Positions 22,046-33,110 of a stretch of 64,000 nucleotides of DNA are shown here, one piece after another (position 1 is the first letter of the stretch; each line of letters starts with the position of its first letter). Source of the DNA: Nephrocerus scutellatus (Eukaryota; Arthropoda; Insecta; Diptera; Pipunculidae). A program made the position numbers and the translations under genes. The notes beneath the pieces are model-generated. The model had not been told where the DNA came from, did not search any database, and was given only the letters and a program-made list of their open reading frames with translations. The stretch spans positions 27,391,462 through 27,455,461 of the forward strand of contig OX352763.1 of the NCBI GenBank assembly GCA_947095585.1. Direction: 5' to 3'.

Positions 22046-23660
22046 TTATGGTTAGGTTAGGTTAGCGGCTGCATTACATACTCAGGCCGATAATGGTCTT
22101 AACTCTTAGAGCAGAGAAAATGGCCCATTGTCTTCACTTCCTCCTCGTTCATACAGTCACTACAGAAGTCATTAAAATCAAGATCCAGCCTTCTTGCTTG
22201 TTTCCACAGAAGGCAGTGTCCCGTAAGTATACCTATAGCCGTTTTCAACTCTTAGAGAAAAGGAAATGGGCTATCGCCTTCTGTTCATCTTTGTCCGTAC
22301 AATTTCTTTCCACAGAAGGCAATGTCCCGTAATTATCTATACAACCGATCTTAGCCCTTATAGCAGAGAAAATGGGCTATTGTCTCATATTCCTTTTCGT
22401 TCATACAGCACCCACAGGTGTTGTTAAATTCAAGACACACACCTTTCTTGTAGGTTTTCCAAGAAGGCAGTGTCCCGTAATTATCCATACAGCCGTTCTT
22501 AACTCTTAGAGAAGAGGAAATGGACCTCCTGTTCCTCTTCGTCTATACAGTTTCTAGAGAAGTCATTAAAATTAAGACCAAGCCTTCTCGCTTGTTTCCA
22601 CAGATTGAAGTATCTCGTAAGTATCCCGATTTTAGCTTTTAATTCTATTGTCTTATCTTTCTTCTCGTTCATACAGCACATAAATTCAAGAATCAACCTT
22701 ATTGCATGTTTTCCTAGAAGGCAGTGTCTCATAGGCATCCCTACAGCCGTTCTTTACTTTTAGAGAAGAGGAAATGGACCATCACCTCCTCTTCCTTTTC
22801 ATCCATACAACCACTACATATGTCATTAAAATCAAGATCCAGCAGTCTCCCTTGCTTCCCCAGAAGGCTGTAGTGTCCCGTAAGTATCTCTATAGCCGAT
22901 TTTAGCTCATAGAGCTGAGGAAAGGGGATATTGTCTTCTACTTTCCTGTATCATCAATACAGCTCCTAGATAAGTCATTAAATTGAAGACCTAGTCTTTT
23001 TGCTTATTTGCTATGGTACCGTAAATAGCCCAACAACCGCTCTTAGCTCTCATATCTGTAGGGAGATTAGCGCAATTTATCAGTCCAAGTCCAATTTTGG
23101 CCAAACTTGTCATGAAATGTAAAAAGGCTTCCGCCTCTTTCCGAAGCACAAGCTTAAGTGTTGCTTTCTTTAGTTGCAAGTGGAGAGTCGTACGACCTGC
23201 AGTTCTCTGGTACTTTTGAGTGACCCGTGATCCAAATTTCAGTATGTTGAACTGTTACCCATACACTTGAGAGAGTAATGGTAGCTCAGCGGCACCTTTG
23301 ACGTCAGCAATATCGGTTTCAGCGATTTGAAGCCTACTGATTGCCCACATAAAATGTGAAAGATTGCATTATGCTTCAGCCAATTTACGACCTCATAAAT
23401 CGCCATCACCTCAGTCTGGTGTGCCCTGGAGCTGTTTACTAAAAGTAAAGTAAGTAAGTAAGTAAGTCTGTCACTTTACAGTATAGCTTGGAGCTGTCCA
23501 TTAAGAATTGCACAGTTTTATTATTCGATGTGAATCCTCTCTTCCAGTATTCTCTGGAGAGGATTGTTGTCCGAAATAAGACGGGTATAATGTAATCAAA
23601 ATTCGTCAGGTCTTGCTTTAATGATATAGTCGAGTGTCCCGTGTGGAGTTTTACTGCAAA
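22046..23660 (-). pseudogene. RNase H LINE 3' end with tandemly repeated 3' region
   Basis: The minus strand contains an RNase H segment (AHQTEVMAIYEVVNWLKHNAI, about 23440-23350). It is followed leftward by seven or eight diverged copies of a roughly 105-150-base unit (CTTAACTCTTAGAG...GGAAATGG...GTCATTAAAATCAAGA...CAGAAGGCAGTGTCCCGTAAGTAT) from 23050 to 22086. The 3' terminus is CTAACCTAACC (plus strand GGTTAGGTTAG at 22055-22066). The tail and RNase H link it to the copies at 25.7, 35.8, 46.7 and 53.2 kb. It is heavily mutated. Confidence 0.65.
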
Positions 23661-25455
23661 CCTGGATTTATGGTTACACGATTAAGAAAATTAAAAACTT
23701 CTGTGTTAGTCCCTGTCGTTGACTAGGTCCAATAATCTATGTGCATCCGTGGAAGTTAAGGTATGATGTAATTTTCCGTTGTACACGACTGCTTAGCGTC
23801 ATAACAACATCACTGAAGGCCATAAGAAACAAGAGAGGTAAATGTTTTCAGCCTTGACGCACATCACTTTTTCACATTAATTATGTAAATGTGTAAGACG
23901 TTATACCTGGCTATGAATAAATAAAAGATAATCTCAACAGGAATGCCATCAAGTCACAATGCTTCATATTGCTTTTCCTTTTCCTCATCCGATGTCAGCA
24001 AGGGGCCATAGAAACTTTTTACGAAATTACGAAAGAAATTATTATTTTTTAAATTTTCCCTTAGAACAGTACTTAAGAACTTTCCTTTGACAACTTATCG
24101 ATGCAAATATTTTTTGATTCAATTTAAAAGCAAATTTTGAATGTGCTTTTGCCATTAGTATACCACTGTGCTACCCGTTTGACCATCACCAGAAAACAGA
24201 ACGATAAGGATAAGAGTTGACAACGGTCAATTTTTATGGCCGCATCATCGGAAGGTATCAATAATGATGATGATGATGGTAATAATCATCCCTTGTCCTG
24301 TTGTCGCACACTTTAGCCGAGAGTCGCCTTCGTAGAGTGCGGCGTGATACCTCCAGCAACTCCTTTAACGCATCGGCGATGATAATCCAGAAGAACACAG
24401 AGGAACGATACTCGTAATGAGGAGGTTGGGGAGGATTTTTACAAATTCATTGCACGACCGCACTTTGGCCTCGCACAGTGTTTTCTCTGTTTCTCCCCAC
24501 CCCACCCCAAAGAAACCGTTATTTATTTATGCGTGCGTACATGGTGTTATTCGTGTATGTGACACATGTAAAGGGGGTCTGCTACGCGACCATCCCCCAT
24601 ATATCCTGACGGCACGCACGTCGCCGCCAAAAGGTTACTTAACATTAAAAGCGAACTTTCACTCGTCGCCGGTGTAATGATGATCGCTACAAAACCATAG
24701 AGAGTTGCGTGCATATTTATGCGCGAATTTGGTCGCCATACTGTGTGTGCCGTGAAAAAAAAGCAAATCGAATAAAAAAAAACAAAAAAAAATAATTTTT
24801 TCAGGCCATTTGCCTATTTGTCCTGATGGTTTGATTTTTGCCATCATTGCGCGTTGTCTGTCTGTCGGTTGTTTGGCAAATTGCCTGATGTTCCAGGATA
24901 TACAGCGGGATTGTACTCTTCCATTGTACGTATACGTACGTACCGGTTACAGCTCCCTTGAGTGTAATCAAAGGGAAAAGATATGGTTTCTTTGTGTTTC
25001 TGTTGTTTTTTATTAGCCTAACATTCTGCGATGCGTGGCATAAGCAACTGTAAGTATATCGCGATTTTTTTTTGTTGGGTTTTTGGGTTACTGGCAACTG
25101 ACGACAAACTGGGTAACCGTCATACACTCAATTTTGCAGTGAATCACGCGCAGCTAATAACTCTATGCTATGCGTACATGGTGATGGTGGGCGATTCGCA
25201 TTTCAATTCCACATGGAAGGACACCCTCCCAATGTGAGGTCGTTTTTTTAGTGCGCTTACAACCAACAATACATAAATACATATTCGGTGCATTCCGTCA
25301 AGTCATAAATATGTGTTTTGGGGAAAATCGGTCTATATTTTTGGTGAATTCTTTTATTCAATTTTGGAATTGCCTTTTTTGCTTGCCTCTTTTACCTCTT
25401 TATGACAGATCTGAGTTTATCACTTAATTGAATTGGACCGAAATTTAGTACTTAA
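23661..25455. other. Gene-free stretch
   Basis: No gene is recognised. There is a GATGATGATGATGG tract at about 24264-24277. The rest appears unique. Confidence 0.45.
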
Positions 25456-25457
25456 AA

Positions 25458-25691
25458 AACAAACCTATTAAATTTTCATATAAATTCTCTAAATCGGGTT
25501 AATTAAAAAAAAAATGCGTAGGAGGCCCACGGCCCTTGGATCCGATCACTTAAAATTTCGTACAAAAAGTGTTGTCTTCGAAGATACACATGTGTACAAA
25601 ATTTGAAGAAAATCGGGTAATTTTTCAAATAATTTATATGGGAGCCCCCGACAATAAGGGCAAATACCTTCCAAATTTACTTGTGTGTAAG
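25458..25691 (+). mobile_element. Family A repeat, left half split by a LINE
   Basis: It carries TATAAATTCTCTAAATCGGG at the left, one full unit (GTACAAAAAGTGTTGTCTTCGAAGATACACATGTG) and part of a second. The element stops at 25691 where the LINE begins, and resumes at 27323. Confidence 0.75.
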
Positions 25692-27322
25692 GTTAGGTTA
25701 GGTTTAAGTGGCCGTCAGTCAAGACCGACGCACTTAGAACCTGAAGGTCCGTTGTGATACCACAAGGATCTGGACAATCCCACGCCTACTCATTGAACCA
25801 CTTGGAGCTTCGTATGAAGCGCAATAGACTATTAATGTCAATTTGGTTGAGATCGTTGAGATCGTTAAAAAAGAATGCTCCCAGATGGAGCTTCCGCCTA
25901 TTCGAGAGGGCTGGGCACGTACAAAGTAGATGGAGAGTGGTTTCCTCCTCCTCCTCCTCATCCATGCAGCTTCTGCAGAAATCGTTGGAAAATACTCCTA
26001 GTCTTTCTGCATGCTAGCATATGAGACAGTGTCCTGTTATGACACCTATAATGGCACTAATGTGCAGTCTGTTTTGAGAGATCAAAAACTTGGAGCGTTT
26101 CGGATCTAGCTTGGGCTAGATCTGCTTCGTTGCAAGTTGTACCGTTTGACCATCTATAATTAGTTTTTATTATATCATGCCGTTTAAAAATGAGCTTGCA
26201 CGTAGCGATCGGCATGCCTAGTGAACCATATTCAGGCAATAGGGGTAGTGTGGCTCCATGTTTGGCGAGTTCATCGACCATACAGTTACCAAGAATGTCT
26301 CCATGCACCCCGGCACCCAGCACAGGTGAATGTTGAATTGCTCCGCCATCTCATCAAGAGACGATCGGCAATTCCGGGTAAGAGTGGAATTTGTGGAAAC
26401 TAATTCCATGCACTTTAGCGCAGCCTGGCTATCCGAGAAAATATGGATATTCTTAACAGATATGACATTACTCTTCAGCCAAGACAAGGCTTCTTTAATA
26501 TTCATGATTTCAGATTGGAAAACACTACAGTGATCAGGAAGACGGAACGAGAGACTTAGATTTAGTCTTTTTGCAAAGACACCTCCGCCAACCCCTTCAT
26601 CAGTTTTCGACCCGTCTGTGTAGAAATGAATTCATGCATTTTCCAAGTAGATACCTTCCTCCCAAGAAGACCTGGAGGGGATGGTGACCTGGAAGTTTTT
26701 GTTGAAGTGGAGCTGCGGGATGTTGTAGTCTAAGTTGACAAGTGGAGTTCTGACTAAATTCAGGATAGAAGAGTGGCCTAAATCATTCACGGTCCACTGA
26801 GAGATTGCTCTGAGACGAATAGCCGCGCTTGCAGCCAGTTATCTGCCGAAGATGTCGAGTGAAGCAAGGTTGAGCAGAATGTCCAGTGCAGCAGAGGGAG
26901 TTGTACTGCTGTGTACAGCCAATGAGTAATATGCGGTTGGAGATCCCATTTACTTCCTATGGCTTTTTTGCTTGAGAAGAGTGCCACTGTGGCTTTTCGG
27001 ACTCTTTCTTGTATGTTTGGTTTCCAGCTCAGCTTCCTATCCAGAATAAGACCAAGATATTTGGCCTTTGGCCAAGCTTGTGCCCTTGATTGACAGAGGG
27101 TTGACAAGTGGGATTTTGTCGTAAAGAGGACAAGTTCGTTTTTTTGTGGGGGTTTATCCCTAGAACACAATGATCCGCCCAGCTTATTAGCTTATTTAGA
27201 GCATTCTGCAGAAGTTCTTTCAAGGTGTGTGAGTGCTTTCCTAAGACGGCTATGGTAACGTCGTCCGCATAGGCGATCACTCCGCATCCCTCACCCCCTC
27301 AGGCGACAAACCAAGTTTTTAC
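25692..27322 (-). pseudogene. 5'-truncated RNase H LINE inserted in family A
   Basis: The minus strand reads GVIAYADDVTIAVLG (RT catalytic box kept, about 27270), KYLGLILDRKLSWK, a thumb region, an RNase H domain with FYTDGSKTDEG-type start, the intact HIFSDSQAALK aspartate and LCWVPG, and then a C-terminal tail. It ends as CCTAACCTAAC (plus strand GTTAGGTTAGG at 25691-25701). The 5' end is cut within the RT. TTTACTTGTGTGTAAG at 25676-25691 is repeated as 27323-27339 with one added T, so a target-site duplication of about 16 bases frames it. Several frameshifts are present. It resembles I/LOA-type LINEs with RNase H. Confidence 0.85.
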
Positions 27323-27385
27323 TTTACTTGTGTGTTAAGTTTGAATAAAATTGGTTTTAGGAAGTGGGTTTAAAATTGATTGCAC
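27323..27385 (+). mobile_element. Family A repeat, right half
   Basis: After the duplicated target, AAGTTTGAATAAAATTGG...GAAGTGGGTTTAAAATTGATTGCA continues the family A right region. The terminal simple-repeat block and TAGAGAATTTA end are missing. Confidence 0.75.
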
Positions 27386-27389
27386 TTAC

Positions 27390-28540
27390 TTACTTATCAA
27401 TAAGATAGTCTGGATCTTATTTTTAAAAAGGATAACACTTTCTAGGCTATTGATATTTCAAGAGCCGCTTACGGGCTTACGGATTGCAAGCAGTTCTTTG
27501 TGGGAAGAGAATGTCATGTTTCGAAACAAAGAACATAAAACCCAATCAATCAAAGCCCACAGCTTCCGAAAATGCCGGTATTCCCATTATGCCAAGTCGC
27601 ACCACCCCCTACCGAGTGACTTGTGTACAATCACTAGAGTATTCCTGCCGTCCTTCTTCTCGCTTTCGGTTTCAGTTCATTATTTGCCAGACACTTGAAG
27701 AAACCGTCTGACAGCTGTTGTGTTGCCTTTGCTGTTGCTGTTCCTTGTCATTTGTCAACACTCGTGTTGACAAAGGTTTTGACACAATTCCATCGCGAAT
27801 GCATTTGTACTGTGTGTGTGTGTGTCGTATGTGACAGGCGGTGGTGGAGTGGCAGTGAGTGTGTGAATGTGTGGATATACTCTGTACATATCCTTGTCGC
27901 AGTCTCGGAGGTTACCCCATTGCTGGTTGGCAATAGTGTCAGGATTTTATTCCACAAAGAATTTCAAGCACCGCTGCAGTTGCAGCGGGCAGCAACAGCG
28001 CATCTTTAGGCTATTTGATTGTTGTTGCTTTGTGTGTGTGTGTGTGTGTGTGTGTTAGATGTGGAGACTTCACGAATAACAACAACAAAAGCTCTTCGGT
28101 TCGGAGGCTTTGCCAAATGCTCTCTTGAGAATGCGTGTTTTTAGGTTATGTTTTAATTGGCCATAAATGTCGCATACGTCATCGTCATGTTGCATTGCTG
28201 CAAGCAAATAATAGCTACTAGTGTTTGATTGTTATTGTTGTTGTTGTTTTGGCGCAATGTCTGATTGCTTGTTTTGTTGTTGTGCTCGACGATGCTGTGC
28301 TCTGTGTTATGCTATGCAGTATGCGGATAAGATGGACAATTTTTTTATGATGGTCGCGCATCTTCAGCCCAGGTGCAGGTAAGCGCAAGGTGTTAAGAGT
28401 TCCATTTGATGGTTTGCATATCCCAAGGAGCCTCACAAGAGAAATAATAATTAGCTTGGACTCAATATTGTGCTCGTTTCACCTCTCATATATTTATAAC
28501 TTAATGGAATGACTAGTGGATGGGGAGGTGGGAGATACAG
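27390..28540. other. Gene-free stretch
   Basis: No gene is recognised. (TG)n microsatellites lie at about 27809-27825 and 28029-28056. Probably unique host DNA. Confidence 0.5.
28029..28056. repeat. (TG)n microsatellite
   Basis: About 14 TG dinucleotides. Confidence 0.9.
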
Positions 28541-28544
28541 GCAG

Positions 28545-30615
28545 TTGTTTCATCATCAGCATCATATTTGGCTCTACACTGGCCTCCCGCAAACAAAATC
28601 TTCACCGGTCCTGATTTCAAGCCGATGTCATCCCGTTTGGCATCCCTAACATCCGGGCGTCCTGGTCTACGCTATCCTTCCAGCGTAGGCATGGCCCGCC
28701 GTGCTGTCTTGTTCCATAAATTCTACCGCAAAGGACATTCCTCTTCTCTCATGCGATCTGGGAGTCCTGCCCACCGGAGCCTTCCGAGCTTTATTCTCTT
28801 CACGATGTCGACATCACGGTAACGCTCGACAATCTCATCATTATAGAGTCCCGGAAACGTCCTTCCTCACATGCGGGGCCAACAAATCTCCGGAAGACTT
28901 TTCTCTCGAAGGCGGTTTAGGTCAAAATGCTTTTTCTCGTCTCGGATCCATATGTAAGTACTGGTATGACCATTGTCTTATAAATCATCAGCTTTGATGT
29001 TATGGTTAAGTTTTTGGATTTGAAGAGTCTTGACAGACTATAGTAGGCTTTGTTGGCTTTAAGAAACCGTGCGCGTATAGAAGTAGTCACCATGTACTAT
29101 GTTTTGCTTTCATTTATGTGCAGCCCCAGATTTCGTGCCGCCCGTTTGATCTGGATGAACGCTTCCTGTACAGCTCTTTGTATCTGAATGGACTTATAGA
29201 GGATTGTTCCTCTCGCCGTTTCGTCAGAGTCTCCGATCACTCGCCACTCAGATCTCCAACTCCAGGTTGAAGAGCACGCAGGCTAGTCCATCCCCTTTTT
29301 GGAGCCCGTTATAGATGTTGAATGGGCTTGATAGTGTTCCGGATATTTTTTACTTTGCTTATATCATTGATCGTGTGGTCGCCGTGATTCGAATTCCAGT
29401 ACCACTGGTTTACTGTGTCCCACCACTCGCGAAAGTCTGACAAACGTCCAAGAGTAATAACTTGTCACGGAAAGCTTCTCAATTCGCCATTCGGATCTGG
29501 CATTATATTGTAGGTCCCCTCCATTTGTGTGTAAAAATATGCATGCTCAACACAAACTGGTTACGAGAAGCTAGGCCTTGGACCGCAATGGTCTGTCACG
29601 TCGAATATTATTTTTATAACACTGGTCATGGTCAACCTACATAGTCGTGTCAGTTTATTTTGGATGCCGAATTCTCTCATGGCTTTTTAGAGTTCTACTC
29701 TGGCTATCCTATCATAGGCGGCTTTAAGGTCTAAAAAAAGATGGTGTTGTGAGTTTTGAAACTCTAGACATTTTTCCATCACCTGCCTAAGGGTGTACAT
29801 TTAATCAGTTTTGTTGATTTGCCTGGAATGAAGCCACACTGGCATGGACCAATTACTTTAGCATATGGGGCTATTCTTTCTTGAAAGATAGAGGAGAACA
29901 TTTTATACGCGGTACTCAACAACGTTATACCATGATAATTGCTGCATGTTGTGATATATCCTTTCTTATGTATGGGATACAGGGTGCCTCTTCACCAGCC
30001 ATCTGGCATCGCTTCTTCCTCCAATATTTGCACTATTATTTCATCAATTGCTTGGTGTATTGCGGGACCTCCTGTTTTAATCAGCTCTGCTGGTATACAT
30101 TTTGATCCCGGGGCCTTACTATTTTTGTGCCGATTTATCGCTCTGCTAACTTCGTCTATGCTTGGTGGCAGCAGCATGGTATGGTCTTTGGTCGCGGACT
30201 CTTTGGTAGAACTTCCGCGCCGGGTGCGGTCCTGGTACTGTTCTAGTTCACGGACGAGATTCTTCCCCCAGGCTGCTTTCTTTCGCCGGTGAACTTTATT
30301 TCCATATCATCTGAGCTCTTTATATTCATTTTTGCGTGCCCGCGTTCTCTGAGATTGTTTGAGATTGTTGCATTACTCGGTACGCAACATTCTTACGTTC
30401 AGTCGCTACCTTACATTCGTCATCGAACTAGTCGCTCCGATCTCTACGACTACTGCCTAACATAGAGTCAGTAGTACTAATGACAGCATTCTTAAGGCGT
30501 GTCAATTTCACTTCTACACTTCTATGACTCGTTGTCCATTGTCATTAGTGTTCTCGTGTAAGCTATGGGTGCCAATGTACTCTCTGAATACCTGCTCCCA
30601 ACCTATTTTGGCATT
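28545..30615 (-). pseudogene. RTE-like LINE with SINE insertion
   Basis: From right to left the minus strand reads an inter-domain region, RHKNSKAPGSKCIPAELIKTGG...EEEAMPDGW, the fingers/palm, NGLQKGDGLACVLFNLELE, a thumb, and a C-terminal WKDS...RPDVRDAKR-like end with a GATGATGAAAC tail near 28550. At about 29166-29202 the frame jumps from YKSIQI to RAVQEAF, so the YADD box is deleted. A SINE sits at 29380-29640. A GTTACCGTGATGTCGACATCGT stretch near 28805 aligns with the other RTE-like copies. Confidence 0.8.
29380..29640 (+). mobile_element. tRNA-derived SINE family 1, copy in RTE
   Basis: GTGATTCGAATTCCAG (B-box-like) near 29392 is followed by the family body (TGTCCCACC...CTTGTCACGGAAAGCTTCTCAATTCGCC...GAGAAGCTAGGCCTTGGACCGCAATGG) and an AATATTATTTTTATAA tail. 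TTATATCATTG and TTATAACACTGG at the two sides match the uninterrupted RTE copy at 50.7 kb and look like a target duplication. Confidence 0.75.
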
Positions 30616-30619
30616 CATA

Positions 30620-30702
30620 TCCAATGATCCCGCAATACACCAACCAATTAATAACCAATTAATAACCAATTAATAACCAAGTAATAACCAATTAATAAGC
30701 AA

Positions 30703-30785
<83 letters not shown>

Positions 30786-30815
30786 TATTAACCAATTAAT
30801 AACCAATTAAAAATA
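30620..30815. repeat. ACCAATTAATA repeats and (AAT)n microsatellite
   Basis: About six ACCAATTAATA units are followed by about 26 AAT triplets (30706-30785) and two more ACCAATTAATA units. It adjoins the poly(A) end of the R1-like fragment. Confidence 0.9.
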
Positions 30816-30817
30816 AT

Positions 30818-31530
30818 TTTTTTTTTTTTTTTGTTTTGTGGGGGGATGTAAAAATGCATTTACGCACTGAGAACTGGGCTCTCATTGTTGAACTACCAGC
30901 TAAAAAACACCTCCCACTTCTGCCTGGGATGACCTGGAACCGTTATGAACATTACTTCGGATCACCCCTCTTTAAAATTTTGCTCTATATTGGGCGCTCC
31001 CCCATTTAGATGCTCCTATCCAAGTCAGCCTTTTTGATTTTTAAAATATCTTCTACGTACCTCTCGGTACTTCTCCAACCATTCTCCCCACCGAGCATAA
31101 TTTGCATAACACTCTCTGCGGACCATGCTCCTACTTCCTCCTCCAGCGCTCTTTTTCGCACGTCCCAGTTATCACACTCGAAGAAGGTGTGCTTCACATC
31201 GTCGATTACACCGGGGCAGTATAGGCAATCTGATGACTGCACTTTTCCCATTCTGTGTAGATACTGACGGAAGTATCCGTGTCCGGTCAGGAATTGTGTT
31301 ATATAGTAACCAACCTCTCCGTGCGTCCGCTCGATCCAGAGTTTTAGCTCTTCGATGAGTCTTGCTGTCCATCTCCCTTTCGTTTCATGGTCCCACGCTG
31401 TCTGCCAGATTTCTAAGGTGCGAGACCTTTCTTCTAAGCTCGCTATTTTTCTGCCAACCTCCGCCTTTCTCAGGTATATGGCTTTACGCACTTTAGCCAA
31501 TAGATGAATGGGGATGCACCCTGCTACTAC
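30818..31530 (-). mobile_element. R1-like LINE C-terminal fragment with poly(A) end
   Basis: An uninterrupted 164-codon minus-strand frame (31500-31006) reads WDHETKGRWTARLI, ELKLWIERTHGEVGYYITQFLTGHGYF and a zinc-knuckle-like CLYCPGVIDDVKHTFFEC, then an acidic end. This is the C-terminal domain of R1-type non-LTR elements. A 3' UTR of about 170 bases and a T16 run (poly(A) on its strand, 30815-30833) close it. It is 5' truncated. It interrupts an RTE-like copy that stops near 30615 and resumes near 31535. It is the least decayed LINE frame in the window. Confidence 0.8.
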
Positions 31531-31534
31531 CAGA

Positions 31535-31835
31535 ATGGTTTTTACGCCATACTGAGGACTGGCATGGAGTTTCCGTTCGACTTTCGAGTTTTAGAACTCT
31601 GGAAATTTTTCCATCGCAAGCCTAAGGGTTTATTTGTCTGGGATGAAGCCACACAGGTATGGGCCAATTATAACTTTAGCATATTGGGCTATCCTGTCTT
31701 GAACGATAGAGGAGAAAATCGCATGGGTGGCACTCCACAACGTTATACCACCACTTGCAGTATTAGTTCATCAATTGCTTGGTGTTCAGCGGGTCGTTAA
31801 GATTTAATTAGCTCCACTGTAATACCATCCGATCC
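31535..31835 (-). pseudogene. RTE-like LINE fragments
   Basis: GTTTTTACGCCATACTGAGGAC...GGAGTTTCCGTTCG matches the endonuclease-side region at 62695-62740. From about 31590 a different RTE segment (the reverse complement of the IGPYQCGFI-type RT region) follows. The join is a rearrangement or a second copy. Confidence 0.65.
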
Positions 31836-31842
31836 TTCGTCT

Positions 31843-31958
31843 ATGTAGGCACAGTGGTTGGTGCATTGGACTTCTAAGCAGGAGGTTCGTGGGTTAAATC
31901 ACAGAAAAACCAATAGTATTTTCTATATTTTCCATTATTATTATTATAATTATTACTT
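31843..31958 (+). mobile_element. tRNA-derived SINE family 2
   Basis: GCACAGTGGTTGGTGCATTG (A-box region) and GAGGTTCGTGGGTTAAATC (B-box region) are followed by ACAGAAAAACC and a (TTA)n tail at 31935-31958. It is related to 44380-44490. It does not fold as a full tRNA. Confidence 0.6.
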
Positions 31959-31959
31959 T

Positions 31960-32480
31960 GTCTAGCTTAGTTGCGGCTGTGTTGTTGTCGTAAATTGGAT
32001 GAGCCCAATTTCAGTAAGCTGGCTATTTAGGAACTGATTAACATTTTCTACCCATCGATCTAAAAGATGCTTTTAACATCGTAAAAGCCCGGGTAAAGAG
32101 GAGGCAACGGACTAGTCATATCCTCAGTAGAAGTTATTATTAATCCAAAGTGGAAGATCATATGCCGATGGATGCATTGCTAACAGGGTGCTTAGTCGAT
32201 TGTATGCAGACTCCGAATACCTGGCGACCTTCGGTTTCAATTGGCATACCGGGCTCTCTCATGGGTGACCTTTTATTCCGGAAAAATAATAATTATGAGA
32301 CCGATGCATCTCAAAGCGTTGTTGATGCATGTAGCGTCATCTCGGAGAAATCCGGATGCTCTTCTATAAGGAAGGCATTAGCTTGGCTATTGATCCAGCA
32401 ACACCGAGGCGGATTCATTAAATTGAAACCGCTAGAGAGAAGGCTACTTAAATATGCTTTACACATGGGCAAGGATAAGG
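31960..32480. other. Gene-free stretch
   Basis: No gene is recognised. A 147-codon frame begins at 32150, but only its end is near recognisable gag-like matter. Confidence 0.4.
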
Positions 32481-33110
32481 AGCTGCTCTTGATTTGCCGC
32501 CCCGTCCACTCAGCACGAATCCAAGCGCGTCAGGTAAGAGGACTAGACAACACCAGCATCGGCTGCCAAGAAGGCCAGGGCAGGACCCTTTAGCCAAGCG
32601 GCTAGTGCTGTCTGGGTGGGTGTTGTCCCAACCGACTTGTCAACTTTCCCCTTCACAACTAAACAAATGGCTCTTTTTCAAAAGGCGGTATAGACATCTC
32701 AATTGAGATGGCCGATAGTGGCGTGTGGCCACATTTTTCCGACTCGCATCTCAGGCAATGCTACTGCTGGGTTGATGCGCTCGGATTTTGAGAGGATTAG
32801 AGCTATGAGTGGACTGAACGTGACGTTGGTGGAAGAGGAATCCTTCCCTAAACCACACATCATAAGTGAGTTGTTTCCACAAAATCTTCATATCTCCTCA
32901 GAGAAGATCCTGGCAACAATCTATACACAAAATGACGTGTTGCTCGCTAAATCATGGAGTATTGTACAGAGGAAGGAGGAAGGTGCGCTCTTCCACCTCA
33001 GTCTGGTAGTAGATGACGCCTCATCAGTGCCCTTGGGCATGCTGATCACAGCGGTTCAGGAATTAAACCCTAAAAGCAGCTCCCACTACCAGCTACTTCA
33101 ATAAACAGCG
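32480..33110 (+). pseudogene. DUF4780-like Gag of a LINE, degraded
   Basis: A frame at about 32790-33104 reads a segment with SFPKP, a run ELFPQNLHISSEKILATIY, QNDVLLAKSWSIVQRKEEGAL and LSLVVDDAS. This pattern (basic-Pro start, a W-x-V/I and RKEEG centre, VDD end) is what I know from the DUF4780 domain of insect retroelement first ORFs. Stops and shifts break it upstream. No RT follows. The family call is moderate. Confidence 0.5.

Noticed and set aside
25691..25702. Telomere sequence (TTAGG)n
   Set aside because: Only two units, and they coincide with LINE 3' ends; flies lack TTAGG telomeres.
31843..31920. Possible tRNA gene
   Set aside because: A- and B-box-like sequence is present but arms do not pair into a full cloverleaf and a SINE tail follows.
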